A stretch of DNA of 64,000 nucleotides from Haematococcus lacustris (lineage: Eukaryota > Chlorophyta > Chlorophyceae > Chlamydomonadales > Haematococcaceae), in NCBI GenBank assembly GCA_030144725.1, contig JASKMD010000003.1, positions 17,677,922 through 17,741,921 of the forward strand. The letters run 5' to 3'. The position numbers were made by a program, and so were the translations under genes. The notes below the pieces were generated by a model. That model did no database searches. It worked only from the letters and a program-made list of their open reading frames with translations, and was not told the DNA's origin. Within the stretch, counting starts at the first letter, position 1. Every line of letters begins with the position of its first letter. Positions 32,201 to 44,781 of this stretch are shown piece by piece.

Positions 32201-34415
32201 AACAATACATTGATACATCGTGTATTGCTCTATGCTTGTAGGGGTCATGCGGTGAAAGACAAGATTTGCTACAACGCCAGTCGCATGCTGGCAAGACAAC
32301 GCTGGCTACACCACACCCTGGACACGGACAGTGTGTGGAGCTCCATGGTACGTTGATAAGCAGCAGGATGACCACCCAACTTGTCAAACAATGTCACGAC
32401 AGCATCGGCTAAGCTGAGTATACATGTGTGTGTGCAGATTGACATCGCCAAGGAGTGGCCCAACAGTGCCCCACAGGACATGTGCAACCCAACAGCGGTG
32501 TGTGTTCTATGCATGTACATTCAATATGGCATAAGGTATTATACTATGGCCAGCATCATCACAACACTCTTGTTCATGCATGCAGGGAAGGTTTGGGCCA
32601 TCACGACCACCGCCCGGGCCCTTGGCCTCCTCTTCCTCCTCAACCTCAACTTCCTCTTCCGGACCGACCACATCAACATCCACCACCCCCACGACATCCA
32701 TCTCCTCCTCCGCCTCCTCCACCTCATCCTCCCCCCCCGCTTCCAGGGCACATTCACCTGAGCATGGACGCAGCTCACCTGCAAGCGATGCCCCCTCCCA
32801 AGGTACGGTCACAGCTATAGTGTATGCAGATCGAATTGCAGTGAGCAACAGTTGATCCCAATTGACAAGAATAACCTGTAGTGCAACAGATGTATGTCAC
32901 CATATGCTGATGTACAACAGCAAGCTGAAAAGGACATTCATTGTGGGTCATGCAAACCGTGCTACAGGACGGGGTTCGGTGGCAACATCAGACTCAAGGA
33001 CCATCACGGACCCCCGCCCTCCGCCAGGTGTACAAACAACCATCATCTGTTGTGGACCTTGACAAGAAGCTAGATTAGACATACCAGGGTGGTACATTTG
33101 GAGTCTATTTTGGGACGTACTGTGATGTTGCTTGCAGAAGCAATCGTGGCAGCCTTGAGGGAACGCATCGCACAGCTGGAGTCCCAGGATGAGATGAAGG
33201 AAGCCAAGATAGAGGAGTTGATGACTGCGCTGCTGCAGAGGCAGCAAGCGAAGCTGTTGAGTGACGATGGCACACCCAAGGTGAATGTCACACAGGTTCA
33301 TGAGAAACACATCAGCCAATGGAATCCCAGTCACAGTTGTATGGTCCAATGCATGCAGTGGAAACCCTAAAATGGGCCATACATCAATCGCCCTAATTGC
33401 ACACAGTACTCCCCGCAAGTTCACATGATCTTGATACTCACATGACACCCTTTGCCCTGCAGGCTTCAGAGCAACAGCAGCCAGCACAGCCCCCAGCCCA
33501 TGCCCCACTCCTACAACAACAAGCCCCTGCAACTGAGAAGGTGAGAAATTCGGGTCAATGGTACACAATAACACAAATATCAAACAGCGCAATAACCCAT
33601 GTCATGTTTGATTACAGGAGTTAGCAGAGGCATTGATGTCTGTATCACGCGGGGCACCTAAGCCCCGCAAGGCATCATGTCCAGCAGCCCCCAGCTCCAC
33701 ACCACGAGGACCAGCAACGCAGCAGACCAACAAGCGCGGTGCACCACCCAAACCTCCAGCCAAGAAGCCTAAGGTAACATGGCTGGGTCATGGTCACTTT
33801 CAATGGCCCTGGCCAAACCTCAACAGCCCATCCTGCCTGCAGTCCAGCATGTGAGCATGTTGGGATCCTTGTTTGTTCTGCAGGTTGCGGCGAAAGCACC
33901 AGCCAGAAAGCGAGGCCGCGAGCAAGACACACTGACAACGTCAGACACATCATAAGCGTCACATTCACAGGCAACATCAGACAACCACTCGACGGTACCC
34001 AGAGGAGCTGGCAGCAATGAGCAGGTAACATTACCCAGCCCTAACCCTGGCCCTATCCCTAGCCCTAGCCCTAGCCCTAGCCCTAGCCCTAGCCCTAGCC
34101 CTAGCCCTGGCCCTAGCCCTAGCCCTAGCCCTAGCCCTAACCCAAACCTAACCCTATCCACACGTCAATGCCAATACCTAGCCCTAACCCTAGCCCTAGC
34201 CCTAGCCCTAGCCCTATCCCTAGCCCTAACCCTAACCCTAGCCCTAGCCCTAGCCCTATCCCTATCCCTAGCCCTAGCCCTGGCCCTAGCCCTAGCCCTA
34301 GCCCTAGCCCTAGCCCTAGCCCTAGCCCTAGTCCTAGTCCTAGCCCTAGCCCTAGCCCTAGCCCTAGCCCTAGCCCTAGCCCTAACCCTAACCCTAGCCT
34401 TAACCCAACCCTAGC
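28856..34415 (+). repeat. Right arm of the 5.5-kb inverted duplication
   Basis: Near-identical inverted copy of 19494-24985. It has one extra copy of the repeat encoding [12 protein letters not shown] at its 5' end, and differs from the left arm at single sites, including a TAA at 33953. Confidence 0.9.
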
Positions 34416-35237
34416 CACAACCTATACACAACATCCATTGTTGCATACGTCTTCGTACATGAGCGGATTAATCAATTACATGTGCTTGCTCTGTGTGTCA
34501 TGCCTTCAGTGGCTATTGGCAGCCTACCCTAACGGCAACCCCCATGTGCCTGAGGAGAAGGACCCACAGCGATGGCGTGAGGCAGTGCAGCAGCGCGGTG
34601 TTGCAAGGACCCGCCTCCCAGCTCACCTCAGGGCTAACAAACTCCGTGTGTGGGCGTGCCAGTTGCTGGCATTGGAGTTCGGCAGGGCCATCTTCCATGA
34701 CATCGTCCTTTGCAAGACAGCCTTACAGCCTTCCATGGCGGGTGGGTCTGAGAAGGTGAACTACAGCACAGGCCAACGCCTCCAAATGCCCTTCACCACC
34801 CCCAATACAGATGGCAGCCTCCCTGACTCTGTATCCATGTCAGCCTGCACGACAGCTCGGGCTATTCGCAGCATCGAGAGGCAGCAGGGCATAGCAGCCC
34901 AGGGGGGAGAGGCAGGAGCAGCAGCGCAGCTGAAGCTGAAGCAGTGGGCGACGGCATTCCAGGTTGCTGAGGACTACCTGAACAGCTTGCAGCAGTATGC
35001 ATTCGGCCTTTCCCAGATCACGCTGCGTGGTGGCACCGTGCTGGTGAATGATGCCAAGTATGGACGCAATGTGGAAGGGGAGGACCTGCCCAGGGTGCCG
35101 GCCACAAGGTTGGTGCCAGCACAGGCGCTGCATGTGGACGTGGAGCCAATCCAGCCCCCCAAAGGACGCAAGGGCAGATCATGCAAGGGCAGATCAAGCA
35201 AGGCAGCCAAGCAAAGACGAGCAGCAGCAGCAGAAGC

Positions 35238-35284
<47 letters not shown>

Positions 35285-35994
35285 GCACCAGCGGCAGCCC
35301 CAACTCACCTCAGGCCCCCCCCACCTCAACGCCTGGTGCACCCTCAGCAGCACGACCTTCACCGTTCAGCTGGGAGCGTGATGGCCTGGTGCTAATCATA
35401 GCACTGGAGCTGACACGCGTCCTGGTCATCCCAGACAGCCACATCAAGGTGTTGCTGGTGGAGGCAAAGAACAAGGGCGACCTCGATGCCAAACAGTTCA
35501 AGGAGCAGATGGCAGCTGTGGACAAGATGCAGGTGTACCGGGTGACCTTGCAGCCTGGGGAGGTGCTGGGAATGCGAGGCTACACGATCCATGCGGGGGA
35601 TTGTGGGCTGGAGGGCAGCGCCTCCACCAGGGTGCATTTCTATGGCAGCCAGGGGTATGTCAATGACGAGACATGCTTTGTGTCAGCGATACACCGGCAG
35701 CTGCTGTACAAGTGCCAACCCACCAGCCCACCGCAGCGTCTCATCGAGCAGGAGAAGCATTGGCCACTGGGTTTGGGAGAGCACCAAGCTGGCGTGTTTG
35801 GCCCGCCTGTGCCATATGCGCCTCCTGCATTGGAGCCTGTGGACGAGCTGTTTGAGGCGGATAGTCTGTTGCCTGATGCACAGGTGCAGAAGCTGTTGAG
35901 CTATATCTTGAGCCATAAGGCAGCAGCTGTTGCTGCAGAGAAGGCTGAGGAAAAGGCGAAGGAAAAGGCAGCTAAGAGGGCCAAGCGTGCATGA
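28856..35994 (+). CDS. Z-right: Ala/Gln-rich protein with C-terminal Fe(II)/2-oxoglutarate dioxygenase-like domain
   Basis: The 5' part is in the gap. Exons: 28856-31068 (Ala/Gln-rich), 31307-31380, 31471-31584, 31680-31910, 32000-32347, 32438-32497, 32586-32802 (Ser/Thr-rich), one uncertain exon near 32925-33028, 33138-33280 (coiled coil [13 protein letters not shown]), 33463-33540, 33618-33773, 33884-34024 and 34510-35994. The last exon (494 codons) has [14 protein letters not shown] in [15 protein letters not shown] and STRVHFYG. This is the same H-x-D...H...R set as G2, with a poly-Ala insert at about 35220-35285 between the halves. The basic C-terminus (KAAKRAKRA) could be a nuclear signal. 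A TAA at 33953-33955 replaces the CAA (Gln) of Z-left, so this copy is probably not translated through to the dioxygenase-like domain unless read through or spliced around. Substrate unknown. Confidence 0.6.
34037..34415 (+). repeat. CCCTAG hexamer array in Z-right intron
   Basis: CCCTAG repeats with CCCTAA, CCCTGG and CCCTAT variants between the donor at 34025 and the acceptor TTCAG at 34509. It counts as interstitial because it lies between two exons that splice in phase. Confidence 0.93.
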
Positions 35995-36176
35995 ACATTG
36001 AATGCATCTGCGTTTATTGCCTTGACGGACTCTGCACACATGGAGATAGCTGTGACATGGATGCCTTGCACATGTATTCAGCTACATACGTTGGTGAAAC
36101 TTCCAATACTTCATCTACCAACATTAAGAAAGCAAAACCCAATCACGCCACGGCATTGATACACAACACAGAAACA

Positions 36177-37284
36177 GTACTGGTTGGTAGTCAACAAGTT
36201 CATGGACCAGCGCTGGGCGGTAAACAAGCACTGGTAGACAAGGCAGAGGTTTAGGGACAGCCGGTACTGGTTTGAGTCCAGCCAGAACTGTTGGGGGCCA
36301 GCCAATACTGGTTATGGGCTAACAAGTACTGGTTGAGTAAGGCCAGTACTGGATTTGGGGCAGCCAGTACTGGTTGGGGGCAAGCCAGTACTGGTTACTG
36401 AACCAGCGCTGGTCGGCGATAGTGAACCAGTACTGGTTTGAGTCCAGCCAGTACTTGTTTAAGTCCAGACAGTACTGGTTGGTGGTCAGCCAGTACTGGT
36501 TGGGGGCCAGCCAGTACTGGTTAGTGGCCAGCCAGTACTGGTTGGTGGCTAGCCAGTACTGGTTGTTGGCCAGCCAGTACTGGTTGGGGCCAAGCCAGTA
36601 CTGGTTGGTAGCCAGCCAGTACTGGTTGGTGGCCAGCCAGTACTGCTTGGGGGCCAGCCAGTACTGGTTGGTGGCCAGCCAGTACTGGTTGCGGGCCAGC
36701 CAGTACTGCTTGGTGGTCAGCCAGTACTGGTTGATGGCAAGCCAGTACTGGCTGGGGGCCAGCCAGTACTGGTTGGGGGCAAGCCAGTACTGGTTGGGGG
36801 CCAGCCAGTACTGGTTGGGGGCCAGCCAGTACTGGTTGGGGGCCAACCAGTACTGGTTGGGGGCCAGCCAGTACTGGTTGGGGGCCAGCCAGTACTGGTT
36901 GATGGCCAGCCAGTACTGGTTGGGGGCTAGCCAGTACTGGTTAGGGGCCAGCCAGTACTGGTTGGGGGCCAGCCAGTACTGGTTGGGGGTCAGCCAGTAC
37001 TGGTTGGGGGCCAGCCAGTACTGGTTGGGGGTCAGCCAGTACTGGTTGGTGGCCAGCCATTACTGGTTGGGGGCCAGCCAGTACTGGTTGGGGGACAGCC
37101 AGTACTGGTTGGGTGTGAACCAGTACTGGTTTTGGGTGAACCAGTACTGGTTGGGTGTGCACCAGTACTGGTTTTGGGTAAACCAGTACTGGTTGGAGGT
37201 GGACCAGTATTGGTTGGGTGGCGGCCAGTACTGGTTGGGGGTGGACCAGTACTGGTTGGGGGTGGACCAGTACTGGTTTTCTCG
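36177..37284 (+). repeat. 21-bp minisatellite with CCAGTACTGG palindrome
   Basis: About 46-50 units of roughly GGCCAGCCAGTACTGGTTGGG begin about 180 bp after the Z-right stop. The core AACCAGTACTGGTT is palindromic, so both strands carry it, and both give open seven-residue repeats (YWLGASQ on plus, YWLAPNQ on minus). The last units diverge (GTGAACCAGTACTGGTTTTGG). 35995-36176 before it and the A/T-rich 37285-37487 after it show no gene. Confidence 0.95.
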
Positions 37285-37487
37285 TATCTCCTCAGCCCGA
37301 TTTTTCCTCGATTTTAGGTTTACACCCCCATTCTTACAATCGCTAAAAAATACATTCTATCAAAGCACTTTGTCAAAAAATTCAACTTTTCTCATGAACT
37401 TTTCTGCGAGTGGATGGACAACACCCACGGCCGCAACATCCAACCATATCAGAAAGCATGAACCACCAGCATAGTCTGGTTGGTTCC

Positions 37488-40049
37488 CTACACTACATGG
37501 CTGTGATGGGGATTGCATATGAGCTTAGGAGGCTGCATGTGTACGGCACTCACCTCCATGTCATGCTTGCTGGCCACCCGGGAGACCAGCTCCTCGCCTT
37601 TGCGGTGCATCATCTCCATCCAGGTGACTGGGGGGAAGGCGATAGCCCAACCCTCTGGCAAGGGGAAGGAAGGCACTGCAGCGTACACATGCACATGGCA
37701 CCCAATAGGGTTTCACTTAACGCACACCATGAACAACACACAACATGCACACAATGCACAACATGCGCATAACATGCATAACATGCACTCGGTGCACAAC
37801 ATGCATGCAATGCACAACATGCACACGGTGCACAATGCAATGCACAGGTACAGAGCCTTACCCCCAAACTCCTTCAGATGCTGGACCTGGCGTAAGCCCT
37901 CTGTCCATGAGGCGAGCACCGTCCTCCTGTTGCCTGCCTTGCGGGTCACCCCGACCTCCACGCCCCAGACCTGTGTTTGTTCCATGACGGCCTTGGAGAT
38001 GGAACGGACGCGTTTCTGAGTTTGGTCTAGCATTCCGAAAGCCCTGCAGTAGCACATCATGACAAGACAGTGACCATGGGGCACAACCTTGGCCAGCAAG
38101 TCATGGGACCCCTACAACACAACGGGCACCCACTCGTTAACCAGGGTCTTAAACCTCTGGTAGGCGTTGTAGGGGGCAGGCAGGGTCCCAAACTGCTTGA
38201 ACAAGCCCTGCATCACTTCCGCGATGCAAAACTCCTCGGGCATATCCCACTTGAACTCGTCATCGAGTTTCTCCGACTTGACAATGTCCCCATGGGACAA
38301 GCCGGGTATGATAAACAACCCTTGGCCCTGCATGAAGTCAGACATGGACCTCCATGGTATTGGGTTACAACGTTGACTCCTAAGGAACCGCTCATAGCAC
38401 ATGCACCCACCTGCGGGAGGCTGTGGCACCGCATGCCCCACTTCCTCACTGCTGCACTGGCCAATGCCTTGGCCGCTTTCTCAACCGACAACTACACATC
38501 ACAAGCACAACATGTGAGGGTGTGACATTGTAAAAGAATACATCCGCATGTCTTCATTTACCACACTCACCTCAAAATAGGTAGCGCCTTTCGTGATCCG
38601 CACAGCAAATACAAAGGTAGACCGGTAAGCTGAACGAGGCAAGACAAGCAGGCCAGGGGGAGTTGGCATAGATACTACCCAATTTATCTTACCATGCTCC
38701 TAGCAGACAGCCTGGTCGCTAGCGAGACCCTTTTGGACGGGAAGATCTCCAATCTGAACTCCTGGCCCTGCATGAGGCACCACATTCAGCATGCTGGCGG
38801 ATTTGCTGCATACCATGCAAATGGCAGGCTTAGTGAAGAATAACACCCACACACACAGACACACACTCACCATTGAGCCACCTCAGACTTCCACCTGTCC
38901 CATGCTGCGGGTGGATGGCGAGGCCGGGGAGGAAAGGAGGGGGCCAGCTGTCGGTGCCTACATTAGCAACCATGCAAGGCCACACTCACACCCATAATAT
39001 GTGGTTCATAACCACTTACATAACCGTACCACACACACCCAAGCACACCTTACTGACACCACTGCTCCCGACTGCTCCATGAGCATGGGGTCCAGCTGGG
39101 GACCCCACGCCACGCCGGCTCCCAGCCACCCTCTTCAGCACAGGCTGGGTCTCGACCATGCCTTCGCCACTGTCCCCCGCCGGCTGCAGCCACACACGAC
39201 CACCATAATGGTGCAGCATGGCCAACTGGACACAAGGGCCGTGGAGTGTTGGGCAGGTGGCAGATGGAACATGAGCACATGTGCAAACACTGGCATGCAC
39301 CCTGTGGTTCACACACCTGCCTCACTGCCTGGGCTTGGCCACGCTTAGTCCCTCCCACATGCACCGCTGCTGCAGGACCAGGTTTGCGTCATGCTGCTGC
39401 AACTGCTGAGCTGGGTGGCTGGGGTTGGGCTGCCTCTTTCGAGGGGCCAGCGGCATCCTTCTGTCTCCGCTGGGCTGCAGGGGGGGCCGCGGCCTTGTCG
39501 GCATCTGACTGAAGGCTGACAGGTTGTGCGCTGGCTGCCTCCTGCGACACACCGCCCAGTAGGGGCTCGGCTGCATGCTCCTCACCAGGGCCCTGAACAA
39601 CCACATGCAAAGTCAACGTACACCTACCACATCAGGCTTTGAATGCATGTAGGGGGGATGAGGCAGGCACCCAGGAGCCACCTCACCTGCTGAGACGTGG
39701 ACAAGGGGTACATGTATACCTCGATGACGAGGCCACCGGTCTCATTCCTCCATGTCACGAACGCTAGGCCAGTCTTGTCAAACAGATTACGCCAAGTATC
39801 CAGGCTGGTCCCCAGGTCAACCATGTGGCCTTCCATGGTGGTGTAGTCCTCTGTAGTATAGGGCACATCAAGAACCGGCTCACGATCTTCATCGAGGTAC
39901 ACACGATACAAGGTACCCGTTTTCTTCAGCAACTCTTCCATGGCTTCAGCGGTGAATGACTCTTGGCCGCGATGAATGCTCATCGGGTCGCTTTCACTAC
40001 CGCCAACATTGAAGATGACCTCAACATCAATGATGGTTGCGGCGGCCAT
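37488..40049 (-). CDS. X1: transposon-associated protein of unknown function
   Basis: Starts at ATG 40049 (MAAATIIDVEVIFNVGG). Exon 1 (121 codons, to 39687) has KKTGTLYRVYLDEDREP and ends STSQQ. Later exons mirror X2: an Ala/Gln-rich exon, LAMLHHYGGRVWLQP, APTAGPLLSSPAS, GQEFRLEISPSKRV, LSVEKAAKALAS, GQGLFIIPGLSHGDIVKSEK...NEW, AFGMLDQTQKRVRSIS and FPLPEGWAIAFPPVTWMEM near 37650. A GPG-like intron-exon pattern with CAG acceptors is conserved among the three copies. It is head-to-head with transposase T2, the same position that G1 has beside T1, so it is probably an accessory protein of that element. No known domain recognised, and the 3' end is unclear. Purifying selection is suggested by the good preservation of exon 1 in all copies. 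Confidence 0.5.
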
Positions 40050-40404
40050 TGGTGATTAAAGACTGGGCAACGAAGGAAGGATAGTGCACACAACAATGAG
40101 TGCGGGTCCGATTTTTGCGCTTGTGTATTGCATCAAACACCACACCCAACCCAACAGTCGCGACCCGCCATCAGCCACCACCGATAGCGCAAGGGGCGAC
40201 CCACACTACCACATACTAGCTGAAAGCCTCGTCTAGCACGGCCCATCACAAATAAATGCCACGGCCACGGCCAGGTGGGGCAACCACGCAGAACCCATAG
40301 TGACAGCTAGCGACAGGGCCGAAGCCTGAAATAGTGGTGACTCGTGATTGGTCTGATGCAGACCCAACCCGGTCTTCACGCCGTCCCAACCTCGCCCAGC
40401 CATC
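40050..40404. promoter_or_regulatory. Divergent promoter region between X1 and T2
   Basis: About 355 bp between head-to-head genes, closely conserved at 45329-45612 (inverted) and 49348-49700. A short open segment starting near 40451 (MAMLKVDDVYLRRSTLVA) with a CAG|GTATCG donor is shared by all copies and may be the true first T2 exon. No TATA box assigned. Confidence 0.4.
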
Positions 40405-43400
40405 ATGGGAACCACCGGAGACGCGCTCCGAGCCCTCGTATGTGGCCGACATGGCGATGCTGAAAGTAGACGACGTTTACTTACGGCGGTCGACGTTGGT
40501 TGCAGGTATCGCGCTTTGCCACATTGGACTGACTTATGCCTGACGAAGCGCAATTTACCCATTGTACTTCAGCGATTGCAGCATGCTCGACAACAATCCC
40601 AAGCGGGGATCTCACACCCACCCCGTTCCCCACCCCGTTCCAAACCAGTGTGGCCTCCTCCCTCGCCTCAGCTCCAGCCACGGCCACCCACACCCCCCAG
40701 GACATTTGGATCACCACCAGCTTGGCCCCCTCCCTCACCCTCACCGCTCCCAGACCTCCCACCCACACCGCTGAGGCCAACACCTCCACCAATAGATTGG
40801 CCACCTCCCTCCCAGGTGTGGCCGCCACGGCCACCCCCCACCACCTTCCTAGGCCGCCCGGTACCACCACTACCCCCTGATTCGTCCCACCCAACTCCCA
40901 GCTCTCCAACGCCTCCACTACGTCCCGGTAGGAACCCAAAGCCTCCCAACCCCCCCCCACCTCCCCCCCCTGCTCCTCAACAGCCGCATCCCACAACTCC
41001 ACCTCTACAATCCCTCCTTCACCGCCTGTCAAATGGAGAGAAACTGCGGCCAGGAGATGCAGGGCGCTTGCTGGCCCGTCACTATGAGGACGACCTTGTT
41101 CTTCGGCCAGAGAAGGCGCCACTGCGGCCAGGAGAAGCAGGGCGCCTACTGGCCCGTCACTATGAGGATGACCTTGTTCTCCGGCCAGAGGTGAAGTCAT
41201 GGAGCACACGAGAAGAAGGTTGGTTGGGAGGCAATGACGACATGGAGACGGCTGAGGAGGAGCAGCCAAGGAGGGCCGGTGTTAGAGGGCCCACGGCAGT
41301 TCGCGGTATGGCATCACCTGGATTGAGCCCTGTGCATCCCCCCTCCCCTCCCTTCCCTCCCCCGCCCCTTCCCCCCTCACCCCATGCAACAGGCAGCCCA
41401 CCCAGTGGCAATGCAACAGGCAGCCCACTCAGTGGCAATGCAAAGGGTGGTTGTGTTGGTGCCAGATGCTCCATGGGCTGCCCCCATGCATCCACCACCA
41501 CCTCCCAATCCTTCGCCACCACCTCCCAATCTGAGTCTGAAGTTGTATCTGAGCAGTCGATGGACACAGGCGGCAACTCTGATGATAGTGGCGACCGCAA
41601 CAACAGAGGCAACAGGGGAAGAGGAGCCCAGCATGCACAGCGAGGTGAAGGTGTTGCCCAGGGTGGACGAGGCAGCAGAGGCGGAAGTGTGGACAGAGGT
41701 CGAGGCCGGGGCCGGTCCCGTGGACGTAGTGTTGGCCGCCCTCGTAACAGTAGGAGGGGGGGGGACAGCAGAGACAGGGGCCCCCGTCTGGAGAAGGGGA
41801 GGAGGCGTTGCAGGACAACAGACATCCAGCGACGCTTGAGTGAGCCTGTTTCTGCATGGCACCCTAAGACCACTACGTATGACAACTTGGAGAGGATCCA
41901 CAACTGGATGAAGGCCATCACTCCTGACGCCAAGGTGATGAAGGCGCACCTGTTGGAGCTGGGCTACATGTTCGGACAAGGGGAGCTACGTACGCCTCAC
42001 AACCACCCCAGCACTCCGTACCTGTACCGACAAACATTGGAGACCTTTGACCAGCCAGAGAGTCGGCTCCATGTCTGCAACGGCACGGCTGAGCGTCCCT
42101 GTGGGCACACCTTTGGCCACCTGCCCCGGTGGGTGCTATGTTAACCCAAGTACCCATGACCCACGACCCATGTCCTTTGACACCGGTTGTCTATGTTGCC
42201 ATGCAAAAACAGGAGGAGGGTTAGGGGTGGACCCATGACGTTGTGCCATGCGTTGCAGAGATCAGTGGCCTCTGCACGAGAAGGAGGTGTGCCCCAAGTG
42301 AAAGCTCACACGTTTTGAGGGTGAGACAACCTGCATGGCCAATACCACAGAGGGCAAGGATGTGATGTGAACAGGCGATGCGCATGCATGATGTTATAGG
42401 TGACCGCAATAACCTGCGGCCTCGAGCAGAATTTTTCTACCTGGAACTGGAGGAGACCCTGAATACCATTCTCCTCAGCCCCGGGATGCAAAAGTGGTTC
42501 AACAGGGACGTGGACAAGGGCCCGGGATCTTTCTATGCCAGTGAGTGAACGTCAATCAGATGCAACGTGATTAGATAGAACACACTTAAGGGATTGCTGG
42601 ATGGGCAAAGGTGAGGCTGGCAAGTTCATGCGAGACAGCGTGGGAGCTGACCAGTTCGACAACCCGTACGCAGTGCGCTTGAGCCTAGGCATCGATTGGG
42701 TGAAGATCACAGAAACACAGTCCGTCAGGATTATTGTTCTGCAGGTATGAGCAAAAAGAGCAAACACGCCAGACACAGATAACCCTAGCCCTAGCCCTAG
42801 CCCTAGCCCTAGCCCTAACCCTAGCCCTAGCCCTAGCCCTAGCCCTAGCCCTAGCCCTAGCCCTAGCCCTAGCCCTAGCCCTAGCCCTAGCCCTAGCCCT
42901 AGCCCTAGCCCTAGCCCTAGCCCTAGCCCTAGCCCTAGCCCTAGCCCTAGCCCTAGCCCTAGCCCTAGCCCTAGCCCTAGCCCTAGCCCTAGCCCTAGCC
43001 CTAGCCCTAGCCCTAGCCCTAGCCCTAGCCCTAGCCCTAGCCCTAGCCCTAGCCCTAGCCCTAACCCTAACCCAAACCCAACCCTATCCCCACGTCCTTG
43101 CCTAGCCCTAGCCCTAGCCCTAGCCCTAGCCCTAGCCCTAGCCCTAGCCCTAACCCTAGCCCTAGCCCTAGCCCTAGCCCTAGCCCTAGCCCTAGCCGTA
43201 GCCCTAGCCCTAGCCCTAACCATAACCCTAGCCCTAGCCTGAGCTCTAGCCCATACAAATGAAGCGTGTCCACCCCAGGTCATGGATGTGCCCACCAAGT
43301 ACATGAGCAAGGACGAGACATGGGCTATTGTGGGTGTGATCTTGGTTGCTGACAAGTCCAAGTTTGTGGAGGGCTACGTGAACCAGGTGAACAAGCTGTG

Positions 43401-44525
43401 ACAAATGTTCTCAGAACCACAACATCATGATACATGACTAACAGGTAGCTTGTGTGTTTGGCAGTTGCTGGTGGACCTACGTGACTCGCTTGATGAAAGC
43501 ATGCGCGACAGTTGGGTCCACCTGCACGCCCCCAAAGGCTACCGTGGTGCCAATGAGGCCAAGAAGATCCGGCTATACCCTATGCTGGCCAGCGTGGTGG
43601 CGGACACTCCGGCTCGGTGAGTAAGGGTAACATATACACCACCAACTAGTTGGGTGTAAATCCAATGATGCATGGTGCTTTGCAGGATGTGTTTGATGAA
43701 GAGTCTTGGCCATGGTGCTTGCATGAACTGTGCCTGGTGCTGGCTGCGGACCCCTAGAGACGGTGGTGTGCACCCCAAGGGTTACTGGCTGCCGGTGGAG
43801 GTGTTGGTGCCAGACCTGAGCCGCTATCCTCCTCCCCCCCCTGAAGAAGATGCTGGTGTGGGTGTTGGGGTGGGGAGAGGTGGTCTCCATACGGGCAGGG
43901 CGGCTAGTGTGGTTGGTGGCCCTGGGCGTGAAGGATTGAGAAGCCAGGGTGCAGGCTAGGGTGGAGATCAGGGCGCTGGCCAGGGTGCAAGCCAGGGTGC
44001 GGGCTTGGTTGCACCACAAGGTGATCAGGGTGGGCATGCTGATCGGTTGGAAGGGCGAGATGAGGAGGCAGAGGGTGGTGGTGGTGAGGTTGGTGGAGGA
44101 GCTGCTGGTGGCCAGGGGCATGATGGCGAACCCGTGGTGGGCAGGGGTGTGGTGGGCGAGTGGTTTGAGGCTTGGATGTGGGAACGTCGGAATCGTTTGT
44201 CAGAGGAGGACATGCAGACTCGTGGCGCAGCCGTTGAGGGAGGCTGGGTGAAGGGCCCAGACATCGGGTGTTGGGGCCGGCCTATAGTGACCAAGTACCT
44301 CAAGTACGTGCAGGCCAAGTGGCTGCATGTGGTGCCCATCGCGCACGCCTTCCTGTTTGGTGTTGTGAAGCACCATATGCAGTGGCTGTTTTCCAAGAGC
44401 GGGCCTTTCAGCAAGCGCCAGGGCAACGACAAGGAGAGTCCACGTAAGACGATGATCAAGCGCTTCCAGGACATGCACTTCCCTTTGACGTTTGGACGAC
44501 AACTGAAGCACACAGAGGATTTCAC
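40405..44525 (+). pseudogene. T2: tnp2-like transposase, 3' truncated and mutated
   Basis: Exons: about 40405-42128, 42259-42320, 42400-42540, 42611-42744, 43279-43386, 43465-43616 and 43686-44525. The N-terminal exon is Pro-rich, then has a duplicated RPGDAGRLLARHYEDDLVLR unit (near 41050 and 41130) and an Arg/Gly tract with an AT-hook-like VGRPRN. The core aligns with T1 exon by exon: RLHVCNGTAERPCGHTF, LSLGIDWVKITETQSV, VMDVPTKYMSKDETW, SLGHGACMNCAWC and AHAFLFGVVKHHMQW. The zinc-type CPKC of T3 is CPK-stop here (TGA 42299-42301), and a Gln codon is TAG at 43957-43959. The exons after 44525 are missing, where the copy meets an inverted fragment at about 44782. The start is uncertain. This copy cannot make a full transposase. 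Confidence 0.7.
42782..43250 (+). repeat. CCCTAG hexamer array in T2 intron 4
   Basis: About 75 hexamers with few variants, between the donor at 42745 and the acceptor CCCCAG at 43278. The flanking exons join as RIIVLQ|VMDVPTK. The T3 counterpart is about 160 bp shorter. Confidence 0.95.
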
Positions 44526-44565
44526 GTGAGTGAGCTGATCTGAGTAGGGCATGGTCTGAAAGGTG

Positions 44566-44766
44566 TCTAGAGTACTGGCAGGGTCTACAGTACTCTTAGG
44601 GTCTAGAGTACTGTAGAGTTCTACAGTACTCTTGGGGTCTACAGTACTGTAGACCTCTACAGTACTCATAGGGTCTATAGTACTGTAGAGGTCTACAGTA
44701 CTCTTGGGGTCTAAAGTACTGTAGACCTCTACAGTACTCATAGGGTCTACAGTACTGTACAGTGCA
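44566..44766 (+). repeat. Short CTACAGTACTGTAG array after T2
   Basis: About ten units of the 18-bp family seen in T3, in the homologous intron position just after the exon-7 donor (44526). The array ends at the junction with the inverted fragment. Confidence 0.9.
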
Positions 44767-44781
44767 TGAGGCAAGCACCAA

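Larger units (their letters stand above)
37500..44530 (+). repeat. Segmental copy S1 (X1-T2)
   Basis: Reference copy of the X/transposase module. It is repeated inverted and truncated in S2 (44782-48131) and directly in S3 (48122-53650). Confidence 0.88.

Noticed and set aside
36319..37474. YWLGASQ-type repeat proteins on both strands
   Set aside because: The 21-bp unit is palindromic at its core, so both strands are open; no gene signals.
42552..43361. Leu-Gly and Ala-Leu repeat ORFs in the CCCTAG arrays (also near 19.5, 34.1 and 52.2 kb)
   Set aside because: They lie inside introns whose flanking exons join in phase.
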